A stretch of DNA of 64,000 nt from Desulfospira joergensenii DSM 10085 (GCF_000420085.1 NZ_ATUG01000001.1:1054001-1118000); one strand, 5' to 3'; shown: positions 49,006 to 58,792, numbered from the stretch's first letter. Made by a program: numbers and translations. The notes: a model not told the origin generated them from the sequence alone.

Positions 49006-50181
49006 CTATTCAAGTGCGACAGCCCCGGGAAGCTTTTTGCCTTCCATAAGGTGGAGAAAGGCCCCGCCTCCGGTTGAGATATAGCTGATCCGGTCCGTCA
49101 CCCCGCAGACCTTTGCCGCCAGGCCCGTATCCCCGCCTCCTACGATTGAATAGGCCGGAGAGTCGGCAATGGCCTGGGCGACGGCCTTTGTACCGGCCAG
49201 GAAAGATTCCATTTCAAATACCCCCATGGGACCGTTCCAGACAATGGTACCGGCGTCCTTCAGGGCCTGGCCGAACCGCTCTGCCGTGCCGGGCCCGATA
49301 TCCAGGGCCATCCAGTTTTCAGGAATCTCATCCAGCCCCACGGATCTGAAGGCGGCGGAGGGTTCAAATTTTTCCGCCGCGACCAGATCAAGGGGCAGGA
49401 GAAGTTCAATTCCCTTTTGTCCGGCCTGATCCACAATGGAAGCGGCCTTGCCCAGAAGATCCGCTTCAATCATGGATCCCTTGGTATCTACACCCTGGCT
49501 CTTGAGAAAGGTATTGGCCATGGCCCCGCCGATGATCAGTTTATCCACGAAATTGAGCATGTTTTCCAGGGCAGCCAGCTTGCTGGATACCTTGGCACCG
49601 CCGATGACGGCAACCAAAGGCCTTTTGGGATTTTCAACGGAATCGTAATATGAACCCAGTTCTTTTTCAAGCAAAAATCCGGCGCAGGCCTGGGGAACAA
49701 ATTTTACCATGCCTGTTACCGATGCCTGATCCCTGTGGGATACGGAAAATGCGTTGTTCACATAGACATCACACAGGCCTGCCAGCTTCCGGGCAAAGTC
49801 GGGGTCATTCTTTTTTTCCCCTTCATGGAACCTCAGGTTCTCCAGCATCAGGATCTGTCCGTTTGCCAGGGTTGAAACCATGGCTTCAACCCCTTCACCC
49901 ACACAGTCCCGGGCAAAAACCACCTCCTGGCCCACAAGTTCGGATAACCTTTTTGCCGCAGGGGCCAGGCTGAACTTTTTCTCCGGCCCCTGCTTGGGCC
50001 GTCCCAGGTGGGAGGCCAGTATGATTCTGGCCTGGGCTTGCCTCAGGAACTCAATCAAATCCAGGGTGGCCCGGATCCTATTGTCATCGGTGATATTGCC
50101 TTTCTCATCCATGGGCAGATTATAATCCACCCTCACAAAGACTCTCTTTCCCCTTATCTCAACATCTTTCACAGATTTCAT
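49006..50181 (-). CDS. pgk: Phosphoglycerate kinase
   Basis: A 391-residue two-domain glycolytic enzyme that transfers phosphate between 1,3-bisphosphoglycerate and ADP. The substrate-binding motif is RVDYNLPMD near residue 17, SHLGRPK is near 57, AVIGGAKVSSK near 190, and the nucleotide-binding GGGDTG near 355. AAGGAAG precedes the ATG. Length is standard. It lies 19 bases after the small Cys protein and before the unrecognised 351-residue protein. The usual partner gap is not adjacent. Confidence 0.97.
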   Translation of the reverse strand: MKSVKDVEIRGKRVFVRVDYNLPMDEKGNITDDNRIRATLDLIEFLRQAQARIILASHLGRPKQGPEKKFSLAPAAKRLSELVGQEVVFARDCVGEGVEAMVSTLANGQILMLENLRFHEGEKKNDPDFARKLAGLCDVYVNNAFSVSHRDQASVTGMVKFVPQACAGFLLEKELGSYYDSVENPKRPLVAVIGGAKVSSKLAALENMLNFVDKLIIGGAMANTFLKSQGVDTKGSMIEADLLGKAASIVDQAGQKGIELLLPLDLVAAEKFEPSAAFRSVGLDEIPENWMALDIGPGTAERFGQALKDAGTIVWNGPMGVFEMESFLAGTKAVAQAIADSPAYSIVGGGDTGLAAKVCGVTDRISYISTGGGAFLHLMEGKKLPGAVALE

Positions 50182-50200
50182 ATCTTTCTTCCTTTAGCCT

Positions 50201-50473
50201 TCAGTCTTCATCCTTCACCCTTTTTCGATGCACCTGTTTTTTCCGGGACCACCGCTCATAAAAATTGATCAGCCCGGCCTTGTCACTTCTCTCTATGACT
50301 TCCTCTTCCACCCGGGCCCCCTCTTTTCCTGCCATGGCCCTCTTCAGACACCGGGTCTTTACCGAACAGTGGAAAAAACAGTCATCCGGGGTCTGGCGCA
50401 GGCCGGAACCGGTCATGGGGAAAACTTTCTCAAGGTTGCCGAAACATTCCGGCAGATCTTCTTTTTCATTCAT
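50201..50473 (-). CDS. Small cysteine-containing protein between radC and pgk
   Basis: A 90-residue, highly charged protein that I do not recognise. It begins [20 protein letters not shown] and has a central cluster DDCFFHCSVKTRC, so with the first Cys there are four cysteines that could bind metal. The C-terminus is basic. The start at 50473 lies inside the end of radC (AATGAATGA), which suggests translational coupling. It is 19 bases from pgk. Its support is the operon position and the spacing of cysteines. Confidence 0.6.
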   Translation of the reverse strand: MNEKEDLPECFGNLEKVFPMTGSGLRQTPDDCFFHCSVKTRCLKRAMAGKEGARVEEEVIERSDKAGLINFYERWSRKKQVHRKRVKDED

Positions 50474-51197
50474 TGTTCTTTTGAAATTCCTCATTAAACC
50501 GGGAAATCAGATTTTCGGACGCAAAGCTGAAATAGTCATGATTGCCGACGATCATATGTTCATGAACCCTTATATCCGCATAGTTCAGAGCAAAACAGAG
50601 CCTGCGGGTGATCCGGATATCGCTCTCGGAGGGGCTCACATCCCCGGAAGGATGGTTATGGGCAAAAATCATGGCCGCGGCCCGGTGGTGAAGTGCCCGG
50701 GCAATGACTTCCCTGGGATAGACTGAGCTGGTTGTCAAAGACCCCTCAAAAAGGGTTTCACAGGCCAGGACCCTGTTCTTGGCGTCCAGGAAAACTCCGA
50801 CAAAATACTCCCTGCCCTTGAACCCGATGGCATGATCCAGATAGTCCAGAAGATCCCGGGGCTGGCTGACCACGTCCCTGGACAGAATTTTCGCCTCAAG
50901 GTACCGGTCTGCGGCTGCCTTGACCAGACGGATGCCCATGGCATTCACCGGGCCCACTCCCGGGACCCGGCAGAGGGCCTCAAGGTCGGCCTCCACCACC
51001 CCCTGAAGGGTTTTAAAGGATTTGAGCAGGGCCTTGGCCGTATCTTTGCAGTCCCTCCTGGGTGTGTTCAGGGAGAGCAGCAGCTCAATGACCTCATAGT
51101 CATGAAAGCCCTCAAGTCCGCGGCTCAGGAATCTTTCCCTCAGACGCTTCCTATGGCCCTGGCCCTTATGGGGCCGGGTCTGTCTGCTCTCCTTCAT
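50466..51197 (-). CDS. radC: RadC family JAB/MPN domain protein
   Basis: A 243-residue protein with an N-terminal helix-hairpin-helix-like part ([14 protein letters not shown]) and a C-terminal JAMM metalloprotease-like domain with [14 protein letters not shown]. It starts with the family segment [18 protein letters not shown]. RadC is conserved, but its true function is not established despite the old DNA-repair name. The gene overlaps the 3' end of gyrA. I chose the ATG at 51197; upstream ATGs at 51212 and 51230 are possible. Confidence 0.93.
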   Translation of the reverse strand: MKESRQTRPHKGQGHRKRLRERFLSRGLEGFHDYEVIELLLSLNTPRRDCKDTAKALLKSFKTLQGVVEADLEALCRVPGVGPVNAMGIRLVKAAADRYLEAKILSRDVVSQPRDLLDYLDHAIGFKGREYFVGVFLDAKNRVLACETLFEGSLTTSSVYPREVIARALHHRAAAMIFAHNHPSGDVSPSESDIRITRRLCFALNYADIRVHEHMIVGNHDYFSFASENLISRFNEEFQKNNE

Positions 51198-53679
51198 CTT
51201 TGATGTCTTCATCCGGATCCATTGCCTCATCCGGGGTTTCTTCTTCCCCGTTTTCCTCTTCTTCCTCGGGCAGGCGGGCTATGCCGATAAGGGCTTCCCC
51301 CGGGGTCAGATTGATGAGCTTGACGCCCTGGGTATTCCTTGAAATCACGTTGATGCCTTCGATGGAGGTCCGGATGAGCTTGCCCCTGTCCGTGACCATC
51401 ATGAGTTCATCGTGGTCATCCACCAGGGCCAGGGATACCATTTTCCCGTTCCGCTTGGAGGTCTTGATGGAAAAGACTCCTTTGCCGCCCCGGGCCTGGC
51501 TCCTGTACTCCTCTACGGAGGACCGCTTTCCATATCCGTTTTCCGTTACGGTCAGAAGGGTCTGCTCTTCTCCCAGGACTTCCATGCCGACCACCCTGGA
51601 ATCCTCGTCGATTCTCATGCCCCGGACCCCCATGGAGCCCCTGCCCGTATCCCGGACATCGGCCTCATGGAACCGGATCACTTTGCCGCCGTCAGACCCC
51701 AGGAAAATATCCATGTTCCCGTCTGTGATCCTTGCGGCAATCAGTTCATCCTCTTCGGCCAGCCGGACGCCGATGAGTCCCCCGGATCTGGGTCGGGAAT
51801 AAGCCATGAGATCGGTCTTTTTCACCCGTCCTTTTTTGGTGGCCATGACAACGAAACGATTCTCGGTGAACTCATCCACGCTCAGAACCGTGGCCAGTTT
51901 CTCCCCCTCGTCAAAGTTGAGCAGGTTGACAATGGCCTTGCCCAGACTGGATCTGCTGGCCATGGGGAGTTCATAGACCTTGGACTGGTATACCTTGCCG
52001 AAATTGGTGATGAAAAGGAAAGTGGCATGGGTGGAGGCCACAAAGAGATGCTCCACAAAATCATCCGATTTGGTGCCCATGGCGGTTTTGCCTTTCCCGC
52101 CCCGGTGCTGGCTGGCATAGAGGGTCACGGGATTCCGCTTGATGTATCCGCTCCGGGTCACGGTTACCACCATGTCTTCCTCGGCAATCAGATCTTCGAT
52201 GCTGATGTCGGCCGTGCTCTCTACGATCCGGGTCCGCCTCTCATCCCCGTACTCTTCCTCCAGTTCGGTGAGTTCATCCTTGATCAATCCCCGGACCACG
52301 GTTTCACTGGAAAGGATCTCCTTGAACCAGGCAATGGCCTTGAGCAGCTCTTCATATTCGGAGTTGATTTTTTCCCTTTCAAGACCGGTGAGCCTCTGGA
52401 GCCTCATATCCAGAATGGCCTGGGCCTGGACCATGCTCAGGTCAAAGGTTTCCATCAATCCGGTCTTGGCTTCTTCCGGGGATTTGGATGCCCGGATCAG
52501 GGCCACCACCTCGTCCAGGTTGTCCAGGGCGATTTTCAGGCCTTCCAGGATATGGGCCCTTTCCTCCGCCTTGTTCAGATCAAACCGGGTCCTCCGGACG
52601 ATCACGTTTTTCCGGTGTTCAATAAAATAATTCAGGATCTCCTTGAGGGTAAGCAGCTCGGGACGGTTATTGACCACGGCCAGAAAAATAATACCGAAGC
52701 TGGTCTGCATATTGGTATGCTTGTAGAGCTGATTGATAACCACCTCGGAGAACTGATCTCTTTTAAGGCCCACGGCGATCCTCATGCCGTCCCGGTCCGA
52801 CTCATCCCTGACAAAGGAGGCCCCGGTAATGACCTTGTCCCGCATCAGTTCGGCAATTTTCTCCACCAGCTTGGCCTTGTTCACCTGGTAGGGCAGCTCG
52901 GTGACAACAATGGTTTCCCGGCCGGTCTTCTTGTTCTCCTCCACCTCGGCCTTTGCCCGGAGGGTGATGATGCCCCGGCCCGAGCTATAGGCCTCATAGA
53001 TCCCCTTGGTCCCGTAAATATGTCCGTAGGTGGGAAAATCCGGCCCCGGGATATGGGTCATGAGCTCCGGGATATCCATTTCCGGATTGTCGATCAGGGC
53101 CTTTAATCCGTTGATGACCTCGTTGATATTGTGGGGGGGAATATTCGTGGTCATTCCCACGGCAATCCCCGAAGATCCGTTGACCAGCAGGGCCGGAAAC
53201 TTTGTGGGCAGGACCGCAGGTTCATCCAGGGTTTCATCGTAGTTGGGAATAAAATCCACGGTCTCTTTTTCAAGGTCGGCCAGCATCTGATGGGCAATCT
53301 TGCACATCCGGATCTCGGTGTACCTCATGGCCGCCGGAGAATCCCCGTCCACAGACCCGAAGTTGCCCTGGCCGTCCACCAGGGTATATCTCAGGGAAAA
53401 GTCCTGGGCCATGCGGACAATTGTGTCGTAAATGGCAGAGTCCCCGTGGGGATGATACTTACCCATGACGTCACCCACAATACGGGCGGATTTTTTATAG
53501 GGCTTGTTATAATCATTCCGTGCCTGGTGCATGGCATACAGGGAGCGCCTGTGTACGGGCTTTAAGCCGTCCCTTACATCGGGAAGGGCCCGTCCGATGA
53601 TAACGCTCATGGCATACTCGAGATAGGATTGTTTCATCTCCTTCTCGATGCTGGTTACATTGCTCTCTTTTTGAATCAT
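51166..53679 (-). CDS. gyrA: DNA gyrase subunit A
   Basis: An 837-residue topoisomerase subunit that cuts and rejoins DNA. The catalytic tyrosine is Tyr120 in [10 protein letters not shown]. The quinolone region reads [12 protein letters not shown] with Ser81 and Asp85, the sensitive type. In the C-terminal beta-pinwheel, the GyrA box is [10 protein letters not shown]. The protein ends in a strongly acidic tail ([16 protein letters not shown]). GGAG stands before the ATG at 53679. gyrB is not adjacent. Confidence 0.97.
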   Translation of the reverse strand: MIQKESNVTSIEKEMKQSYLEYAMSVIIGRALPDVRDGLKPVHRRSLYAMHQARNDYNKPYKKSARIVGDVMGKYHPHGDSAIYDTIVRMAQDFSLRYTLVDGQGNFGSVDGDSPAAMRYTEIRMCKIAHQMLADLEKETVDFIPNYDETLDEPAVLPTKFPALLVNGSSGIAVGMTTNIPPHNINEVINGLKALIDNPEMDIPELMTHIPGPDFPTYGHIYGTKGIYEAYSSGRGIITLRAKAEVEENKKTGRETIVVTELPYQVNKAKLVEKIAELMRDKVITGASFVRDESDRDGMRIAVGLKRDQFSEVVINQLYKHTNMQTSFGIIFLAVVNNRPELLTLKEILNYFIEHRKNVIVRRTRFDLNKAEERAHILEGLKIALDNLDEVVALIRASKSPEEAKTGLMETFDLSMVQAQAILDMRLQRLTGLEREKINSEYEELLKAIAWFKEILSSETVVRGLIKDELTELEEEYGDERRTRIVESTADISIEDLIAEEDMVVTVTRSGYIKRNPVTLYASQHRGGKGKTAMGTKSDDFVEHLFVASTHATFLFITNFGKVYQSKVYELPMASRSSLGKAIVNLLNFDEGEKLATVLSVDEFTENRFVVMATKKGRVKKTDLMAYSRPRSGGLIGVRLAEEDELIAARITDGNMDIFLGSDGGKVIRFHEADVRDTGRGSMGVRGMRIDEDSRVVGMEVLGEEQTLLTVTENGYGKRSSVEEYRSQARGGKGVFSIKTSKRNGKMVSLALVDDHDELMMVTDRGKLIRTSIEGINVISRNTQGVKLINLTPGEALIGIARLPEEEEENGEEETPDEAMDPDEDIKDEGEQTDPAP

Positions 53680-53731
53680 CTAACTCTTTACTCCAAATTA
53701 ATTTTTAAAACCTTTTCAGGCTCAATCAACT

Positions 53732-54844
53732 TTACCGGTCCATCCCAACGTTAAGGCGGTTTGCCTGTTTTGAAGGCTCCACCATGGATTGAAAGGTTGA
53801 AAAATAAATATCAGCCAAGGTTAAGAACAGGGTGGCGATCAAAGGACCGTAGATAATTCCGAGCAGTCCGTAGACCTTTAACCCGCCGATAATGGCAAAA
53901 AAAACAATCAAAGGGTGCATGGCCACCCGGTCCCCCACGACCTTTGGCTTAAAAAGATACTCCACCCCCCAGGAGAGAACTCCATAAAAGACGAATATGG
54001 ACATACCCGTTGCTGCATGGCCTTTTAAAAAATAGAAAACAGCCGTGGGGATGAGCACCACGCCGATGCCCACAATGGGGAGAAAGGCCAGAAACCCCAT
54101 GATGACCCCCCACAGGAAAGGGGAATTATGTCCCAGGAACCAGAACAGCATCCCGCCGGCAAAGCCCTGGATCACTCCGCCCAGCCCGTTTCCGATGAGG
54201 ACGGCACCGGCCATGTCATTGAACTTGTCAAATAGCTTTTTATCATGTTCGTCCTGGAGCGGGGACAGGTCGTAAAGATAACGGATAAACCTTTCCCCGT
54301 CCATGAACATGTAAAAGACCACAATGAGCATGAGACAGAAATAGAATACCAGGCTGAGCAGGTTGGATGTGACGAATTTTGCCTGCTGGAACAGGGAAAA
54401 CCCAACCAGTTTTCCCAATTCGGACACAGGATTGATCAGCTCGTTCCAGGAGACGGTCTTTTCTATCCCGGCCCGGGCCAGGAGATCATTGATCCGCTCC
54501 AGGGCCTGGGTATTCTCAAGTACGTGAATCAACTGGTTGGAAAAAACGGCATCCCTGGCCATGCTGTATAATCCCAGGGCTTCCCTGGACAGGATACCGA
54601 CAAAAAAAAGCACGGGAATGAAAACCGTGAAAAAAATGATGATGCAGGTCAGTATCGAGGCGACCCTTGGGGATGTTCTTTTGGAAACCCTTCTGAAAAG
54701 CGGTTTAAATATCCCGGTGGTCACGACCCCCAGGATGATGGTGGCAAAAAAAGGTGCAATGAGGTTGCCCAGAAGGAAGATGGATATGCAAAACAGGGCA
54801 AGGAAAAAGAAAAACACTGCTCTTTTGATAATATTCTGTTCCAA
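53732..54844 (-). CDS. AI-2E family transporter (PerM-like)
   Basis: A 370-residue inner-membrane protein with seven to eight hydrophobic segments. It has the family pattern: an N-terminal pair of helices, a soluble central part (about 110-190), and a C-terminal set with GYVFKPKVVGDR-like EYLFKPKVVGDRVAMHPLIV and GLLGIIYGPLIATLFLTLADIY. The start is a TTG with a weak ribosome-binding site. The protein at the left edge of the window is a second family member. Substrates are unknown; some members export autoinducer-2 or act as sodium/proton exchangers. Confidence 0.9.
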   Translation of the reverse strand: MEQNIIKRAVFFFFLALFCISIFLLGNLIAPFFATIILGVVTTGIFKPLFRRVSKRTSPRVASILTCIIIFFTVFIPVLFFVGILSREALGLYSMARDAVFSNQLIHVLENTQALERINDLLARAGIEKTVSWNELINPVSELGKLVGFSLFQQAKFVTSNLLSLVFYFCLMLIVVFYMFMDGERFIRYLYDLSPLQDEHDKKLFDKFNDMAGAVLIGNGLGGVIQGFAGGMLFWFLGHNSPFLWGVIMGFLAFLPIVGIGVVLIPTAVFYFLKGHAATGMSIFVFYGVLSWGVEYLFKPKVVGDRVAMHPLIVFFAIIGGLKVYGLLGIIYGPLIATLFLTLADIYFSTFQSMVEPSKQANRLNVGMDR

Positions 54845-54880
54845 AATGTCACCAATGGATGGGCCCGGAAAACAAGGATT

Positions 54881-54934
54881 AAAAAACCATGTAAAGCCGT
54901 AACATGCAATGGGCTTGCACGGATACGGCTTTAC
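54881..54934 (-). terminator. Intrinsic terminator after the 51-residue membrane protein gene
   Basis: A perfect 11-bp stem GTAAAGCCGTA with its complement (54891-54901 and 54924-54934) and a 22-base loop. On the minus strand it is followed by ATGG and six T residues. It lies 23 bases past the stop of the gene at 54958-55113 and 37 bases before the AI-2E transporter start. Confidence 0.75.
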
Positions 54935-54957
54935 TCACATTGAAAAGAACCTCTGAA

Positions 54958-55113
54958 TTAGCTGCTGATGATTCCCAGCGCAGCAAGGGCCAGAAGGATT
55001 TCAAAGACAATGACCTGAACAAAGCTTCCAAAAAAATGATAGACAATTCCGCCTCCGACAATGGCGGGAACAGCCGTGTAAATCAGTATACCCAATTTCC
55101 TAGGAATATCCAT
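54958..55113 (-). CDS. Small membrane protein with two hydrophobic segments
   Basis: A 51-residue gene on the minus strand. It starts at the ATG at 55113 with AGAGGTGG before it and reads MDIPRKLGILIYTAVPAIVG and then a second hydrophobic run, VIVFEILLALAALGIISS. Both runs are long enough to span a membrane, joined by a short YHFFGSF turn. It has its own downstream terminator. I do not recognise the family. The ribosome-binding site, the two clean helices and the terminator are the evidence that it is real. Confidence 0.65.
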   Translation of the reverse strand: MDIPRKLGILIYTAVPAIVGGGIVYHFFGSFVQVIVFEILLALAALGIISS

Positions 55114-55953
55114 AATAAAACCACCTCTTTAGTCTTCTGTTTCCATCTCAATCACGTTCAAGATAAATCTTGGAAATTCTTACCATTTATATGGGCTCAA
55201 GTAAACCCAAATCCCCGGAAATTGAGAAAAAAAAACAGAACTTGGGAGGCGGCTCAGGCCGCAGGGAAAGCCAAAAAAGCGGGAAAAGGATGTTACAGCG
55301 CCTTTTTAATTTTCGTTTCGGCCCGAAAGCCTTGTCCAGACAGGCTTTCTTCACTGATCAGATTGTCTCATTTTAATCCGGAATCCAGAGCCGGTCCTGA
55401 AAAGGAGGGGATTTCGGGATGGCCCATATTTTTACTATCTCGTTTGTCTATCTCTGTTTAGATTTTCAGGCATTTTTCCGGATTTTTTTTGAGTCTTCCG
55501 TTCTTGCGGACTTTCTAATAATATTTTCTGTATCAAAATTCATTATCCGTGAATATTGCTCTTCATCTTATGGGATGGTTTACATCAACCTTTTCTCTTG
55601 TGCTGGGGCTTCTTCCGCTTTTTTTAGGGGTATACTCCTGTCAGCCTTTGCTGTTTTTGCTTATAGCAGATCGCATCCCGGCATCGAAAATCGGCTTTGG
55701 ATCTTCTCTTTACATCCCAGGTCGTATCGAAGGAGGCAGTGTTTCAACGATCGTTCCCGGTCCTGTCGGGATCTTTACGGTTGGGCAGGCATTACAATTG
55801 CCTGCTCATTATCAATTGGGGCAACATTTGTGGCGAGCTTGTATGGGGCATTCACAGACCAACGAACCAAAGTTGAATGATATTTTTTTAATATAAAATT
55901 CTATATTTTCCGGGACTTTCTCTTTCCGGGGGTATATACTACCTCATTTTAAA
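55114..55953. other. Long intergenic region with weak, overlapping frames
   Basis: About 840 bases without a convincing gene. Two plus-strand frames overlap in different phases (55419-55880, 153 codons, and 55549-55896, 115 codons). Both contain hydrophobic runs, and the first has GGAGGGG upstream, but neither has recognisable domains. The alternation of hydrophobic stretches between frames could reflect a decayed membrane protein gene. A third frame (55170-55376) lacks a ribosome-binding site. A GAAAGCC/GGCTTTC hairpin lies at about 55326-55350. Confidence 0.4.
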
Positions 55954-55974
55954 TTGATTCTAAGGAGCAAACCT

Positions 55975-56769
55975 ATGAAAAAAATCGTAATGAGCATATT
56001 GATCAGCCTGATGTTTTTGCCGGCAGCCCATGCTAAGGTGGTGGCCAAAGTCGGGGATCTGGAAATCGACGACCAGGAAGTGACGGAGAGGATGCAGCAG
56101 CTTCCTCCCCAGTATAAAACCGCATTTGCCTCGGAAGAGGGGAAAAAACAATTTATTGACCAGCTTGTCCAGGAAAAACTCATCTATCTTAAGGCAAAAA
56201 AAGAGAAATATGATGCCAATACCCAAGTTTTAAAACAGCTGGACCGGGTGAAGCAGGGCCTCATGATCCGGCAATTCATGACCGATACCCTTGCAGGAAT
56301 CAAGGCCTCTGAAGAGGAACTCAAAAAATATTACAATGAGAATTCAGCTGAATTCATGGGAAAGGCGCAGGTCAAGGCAAAACATATTCTGTGCAATACC
56401 GAGGAAGAGGCCAAGGCCGCCAAAGAACGTGTCCTCAAGGGAGAATCCTTTGAAGATGTGGCCATGGATGTTTCCACGGGACCCAGCGGTAAAAAAGGGG
56501 GAGACCTGGGGTGGTTTTCAAAGGAGCAAATGGTTCCTGAATTCGGAAACATGGCCTTCAGCCTGGAGAAAGATGGCCTCAGCGATCCTGTGAAGACCCA
56601 GTTCGGATACCATATTATCAAAGTCTATGACAAAAAATCCGCCGAAACAAAATCCTTTGAAGAGGCCAGGGCCGATCTGGAACGGAAGCTGAACAATACC
56701 CGGCAGAAACAATACGTGGATGAAATGATCCTGGAATTAAAAAAAGAGCACAGCGTAACCATCTATTAA
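55975..56769 (+). CDS. Secreted parvulin-type peptidyl-prolyl isomerase
   Basis: A 264-residue periplasmic or exported chaperone. I chose the ATG at 55975, which has AAGGAG seven bases upstream; an upstream TTG is unlikely. The signal peptide is MKKIVMSILISLMFLPAAHA, cleaved before KVVAKVGDLEID. A SurA-like N-terminal helical domain follows. The parvulin domain (about 125-225) has AKHILCNTEEEAK, KGGDLGWFSKEQMVPEF and FGYHIIKVYDK, with the catalytic-type histidines present. It would help exported proteins fold. Its parvulin domain is the best in-window comparison for the insert in RpoC. Confidence 0.93.
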   Translation: MKKIVMSILISLMFLPAAHAKVVAKVGDLEIDDQEVTERMQQLPPQYKTAFASEEGKKQFIDQLVQEKLIYLKAKKEKYDANTQVLKQLDRVKQGLMIRQFMTDTLAGIKASEEELKKYYNENSAEFMGKAQVKAKHILCNTEEEAKAAKERVLKGESFEDVAMDVSTGPSGKKGGDLGWFSKEQMVPEFGNMAFSLEKDGLSDPVKTQFGYHIIKVYDKKSAETKSFEEARADLERKLNNTRQKQYVDEMILELKKEHSVTIY

Positions 56770-56998
56770 TCCCACCGGGCGTTCTTTCTTTAAAAGGGAA
56801 GGAGTCTCCGAATAGAATTCAGCAGAGATGGCCGGGTATTGACCTTCAGAAAAAGATTGCCCGGCCTGCCGCTGCCTTTCTCTCCCATCCCCGTAAGGCA
56901 TATGTTCTGCCCATGCCGGATCCCGGCGAAAAGTACCGGAAAGACCAAGCCGCCCCAGGCAGTATTCTGCAACAACGGTTGGAACCCCCATAATACAA

Positions 56999-57280
56999 TC
57001 ATTTAAAGAGTCTTTCATATCCATCGTAAGGCACCAACTCTTTTACTATGAATCGAATGTATCCTTCAGTTACTAAAGGCAGATTGGCGAGTAATTCCTC
57101 CGCTTCCTGAACGCTCCCGGACTCCAGAAGGAGTACTGCCTCCTTTTTTTCTTTCGTGAAGAATATTTCACGCACTGCTCCATTCTTCTGAAGCTCCCAA
57201 ATTCGTGCTGCTTCCTCCCTAAGTAGATCTTCAGGGATCTTATCGTGTTTTAATTCCTGTTCCAATGCGAGTATTTTCAC
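56999..57280 (-). CDS. YciI / muconolactone isomerase-like small protein
   Basis: A 93-residue protein with a GTG start at 57280 and GGAGGG four bases upstream, giving MKILALEQELKHDKIPEDLL. It has the dimeric alpha/beta-barrel-type pattern EEAARIWELQKNGAVREIFF, then AVLLLESGSVQEAEELLANL and LPLVTEGYIRF. Similar proteins are labelled muconolactone isomerase-like or YciI-like, but their reactions are mostly unknown. An ATG at 57301 lacks a ribosome-binding site. No operon partner is evident. Confidence 0.75.
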   Translation of the reverse strand: MKILALEQELKHDKIPEDLLREEAARIWELQKNGAVREIFFTKEKKEAVLLLESGSVQEAEELLANLPLVTEGYIRFIVKELVPYDGYERLFK

Positions 57281-57390
57281 TTTTCCCTCCAACGCAAACA
57301 TCTGCGGCTTGTCTCCGTCAGTATATTTTTGTTAGAATACGGATTACCCTTAGAATTCCACCAGAACCGAATCCAGGTGTCAGGTTGAAA

Positions 57391-57488
57391 ATCTACCCAG
57401 GTGCAGGGAGCAAAGGCGTTTGAAACCGGAGCGTACTCCTGTACGTGAGGATTTCAAACGCCTGGAGCAACGCCGCAGATGGGTAGAT
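57391..57488. repeat. Nested inverted repeat between the thiolase gene and the YciI-like gene
   Basis: Three nested pairs share one centre. The outer pair is ATCTACCCA (57391-57399) with TGGGTAGAT (57480-57488). The middle pair is AGGCGTTTGAAA (57414-57425) with its exact complement (57452-57463). The central pair is CGTAC (57432-57436) with GTACG (57441-57445). The whole forms a long imperfect hairpin of about 98 bases, 18 bases past the thiolase stop. There is no U-run. It looks like a mobile or dispersed hairpin element or a strong mRNA 3' structure. Confidence 0.7.
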
Positions 57489-57505
57489 ATTCGACCCGAC
57501 ACACT

Positions 57506-58792
57506 TTATTTTTCGATGATCATGGCCATCCCCATGCCACCGCCGATGCACATGGAGATCAGACCGGTGGAGTAATTTTTCCTCTTCATCTGATGGATGG
57601 CCGTAACCACCTGGCGGGCACCGGTACATCCAATGGGATGGCCGATGGAAATTCCCGAACCCAGTTCATTGGGTTTTTCCACATCAATGGAAAGCTCCCT
57701 CATGCAGCCGATGGCCTGGGCGGCAAAGGCTTCGTTCAGCTCAATGAGATCTATGTCCCCAACGGTCATGCCGGTCTGTTTCATCACATTTTTCACGGCA
57801 GGCACCGGTCCCAGCCCCATATAAGCAGGATCCACGCCGCCCGAGGCAAATCCCTTGATTTTGGCCAGTTTTTCAAGGCCCAGTTCATCTGCCTTTTCCT
57901 CGGACATGAGCAGGACGGCGGCGGCGGCATCGTTGATTCCCGATGCATTGCCCGCAGTCACGCTGCCCTCTTTCTTAAAGGCCGGACGAAGTCTGCCCAG
58001 CTTTTCCATGCTGGTCTCCATGGGGCGCTCATCCTTGTCCACGATGATGTCTCCCTTTCTGGAAGAGATAGTCACCGGAACGATTTCCTGGGCAAATGTG
58101 CCGTCCTGGACCGCTGCAAGGGCCCTTTCATGGCTCAGGCAGGCCAGCTGATCCTGTTCTTCCCGGGAAATCCCGTACTGGTCCACAATATTTTCAGCGG
58201 TCATGCCCATATGATATCCGTAGAAGATCTCATACAGCCCGTCAAAGACCATGAGGTCATGGACAGGTCCCTGGCCGGTAAGCTCCATGCGATGACCCCA
58301 TCTCGCCTTCAACAGGGCCATGGGTGCGTTGCTCATGCTTTCCTGCCCCCCGGCAAGAATCACATCTGCCTGGCCGGCCATGATGGCCTGGGCCCCCAGG
58401 GCAATGGCTTTGAGTCCTGAACCGCAGATCTTGTTGACGGTCACGGCCGGTGTGAATCTTGTGATACCGGCATTGATCATGGCCTGCCTGGCCGTATTCT
58501 GTCCCTGGCCGGCCTGGAGAACATTGCCCATGATCACCTCGTCCAGGAATACCGGAGCCAGTGAATCATCGTAATCATACCCTCCGGACTCAAGATCAAT
58601 CCTGCCCTGGTCCTTAAGGGTTTGAGGGGAAAAGTCTGCCTGTTCCCCAGAGGCTTCAGGCCGCAGGCCGGCCCGCTTGAGCACTTCCTTCATGACGAGC
58701 TTGCCCAGATCCACCACTGGAACGTTCTTCAGGGATCCACCGAACGAGCCCACCGGGGTTCTTACACCACTTACTATGACAGCGTTTTTCAT
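57506..58792 (-). CDS. Acetyl-CoA C-acetyltransferase (thiolase) with an internal insertion
   Basis: A 428-residue thiolase. The acylated cysteine is Cys123 in NKICGSGLKA; His385 lies in GHPIGCTGAR and the second cysteine is Cys415 in SMCIGGGMG. It is closest in layout to biosynthetic acetoacetyl-CoA thiolases (MKNAVIVSGVRTPVGSFGGS; DEVIMGNVLQAG). Residues about 46-80 (from ASGEQADFSPQTLKDQGR to DDSLAP) have no counterpart in E. coli AtoB, where the flanks are adjacent, and this accounts for the extra length over about 392 residues. GGAGG precedes the ATG. It could serve in beta-oxidation or acetoacetyl-CoA synthesis; no partner genes are adjacent. Confidence 0.93.
   Translation of the reverse strand: MKNAVIVSGVRTPVGSFGGSLKNVPVVDLGKLVMKEVLKRAGLRPEASGEQADFSPQTLKDQGRIDLESGGYDYDDSLAPVFLDEVIMGNVLQAGQGQNTARQAMINAGITRFTPAVTVNKICGSGLKAIALGAQAIMAGQADVILAGGQESMSNAPMALLKARWGHRMELTGQGPVHDLMVFDGLYEIFYGYHMGMTAENIVDQYGISREEQDQLACLSHERALAAVQDGTFAQEIVPVTISSRKGDIIVDKDERPMETSMEKLGRLRPAFKKEGSVTAGNASGINDAAAAVLLMSEEKADELGLEKLAKIKGFASGGVDPAYMGLGPVPAVKNVMKQTGMTVGDIDLIELNEAFAAQAIGCMRELSIDVEKPNELGSGISIGHPIGCTGARQVVTAIHQMKRKNYSTGLISMCIGGGMGMAMIIEK

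Noticed and set aside
51412-53106. A 564-codon plus-strand frame opposite gyrA
   Set aside because: It is the antisense shadow of gyrA in GC-rich codons, with no ribosome-binding site and no recognisable domain.
55170-55376. A 68-codon basic plus-strand frame
   Set aside because: No ribosome-binding site and low-complexity composition.
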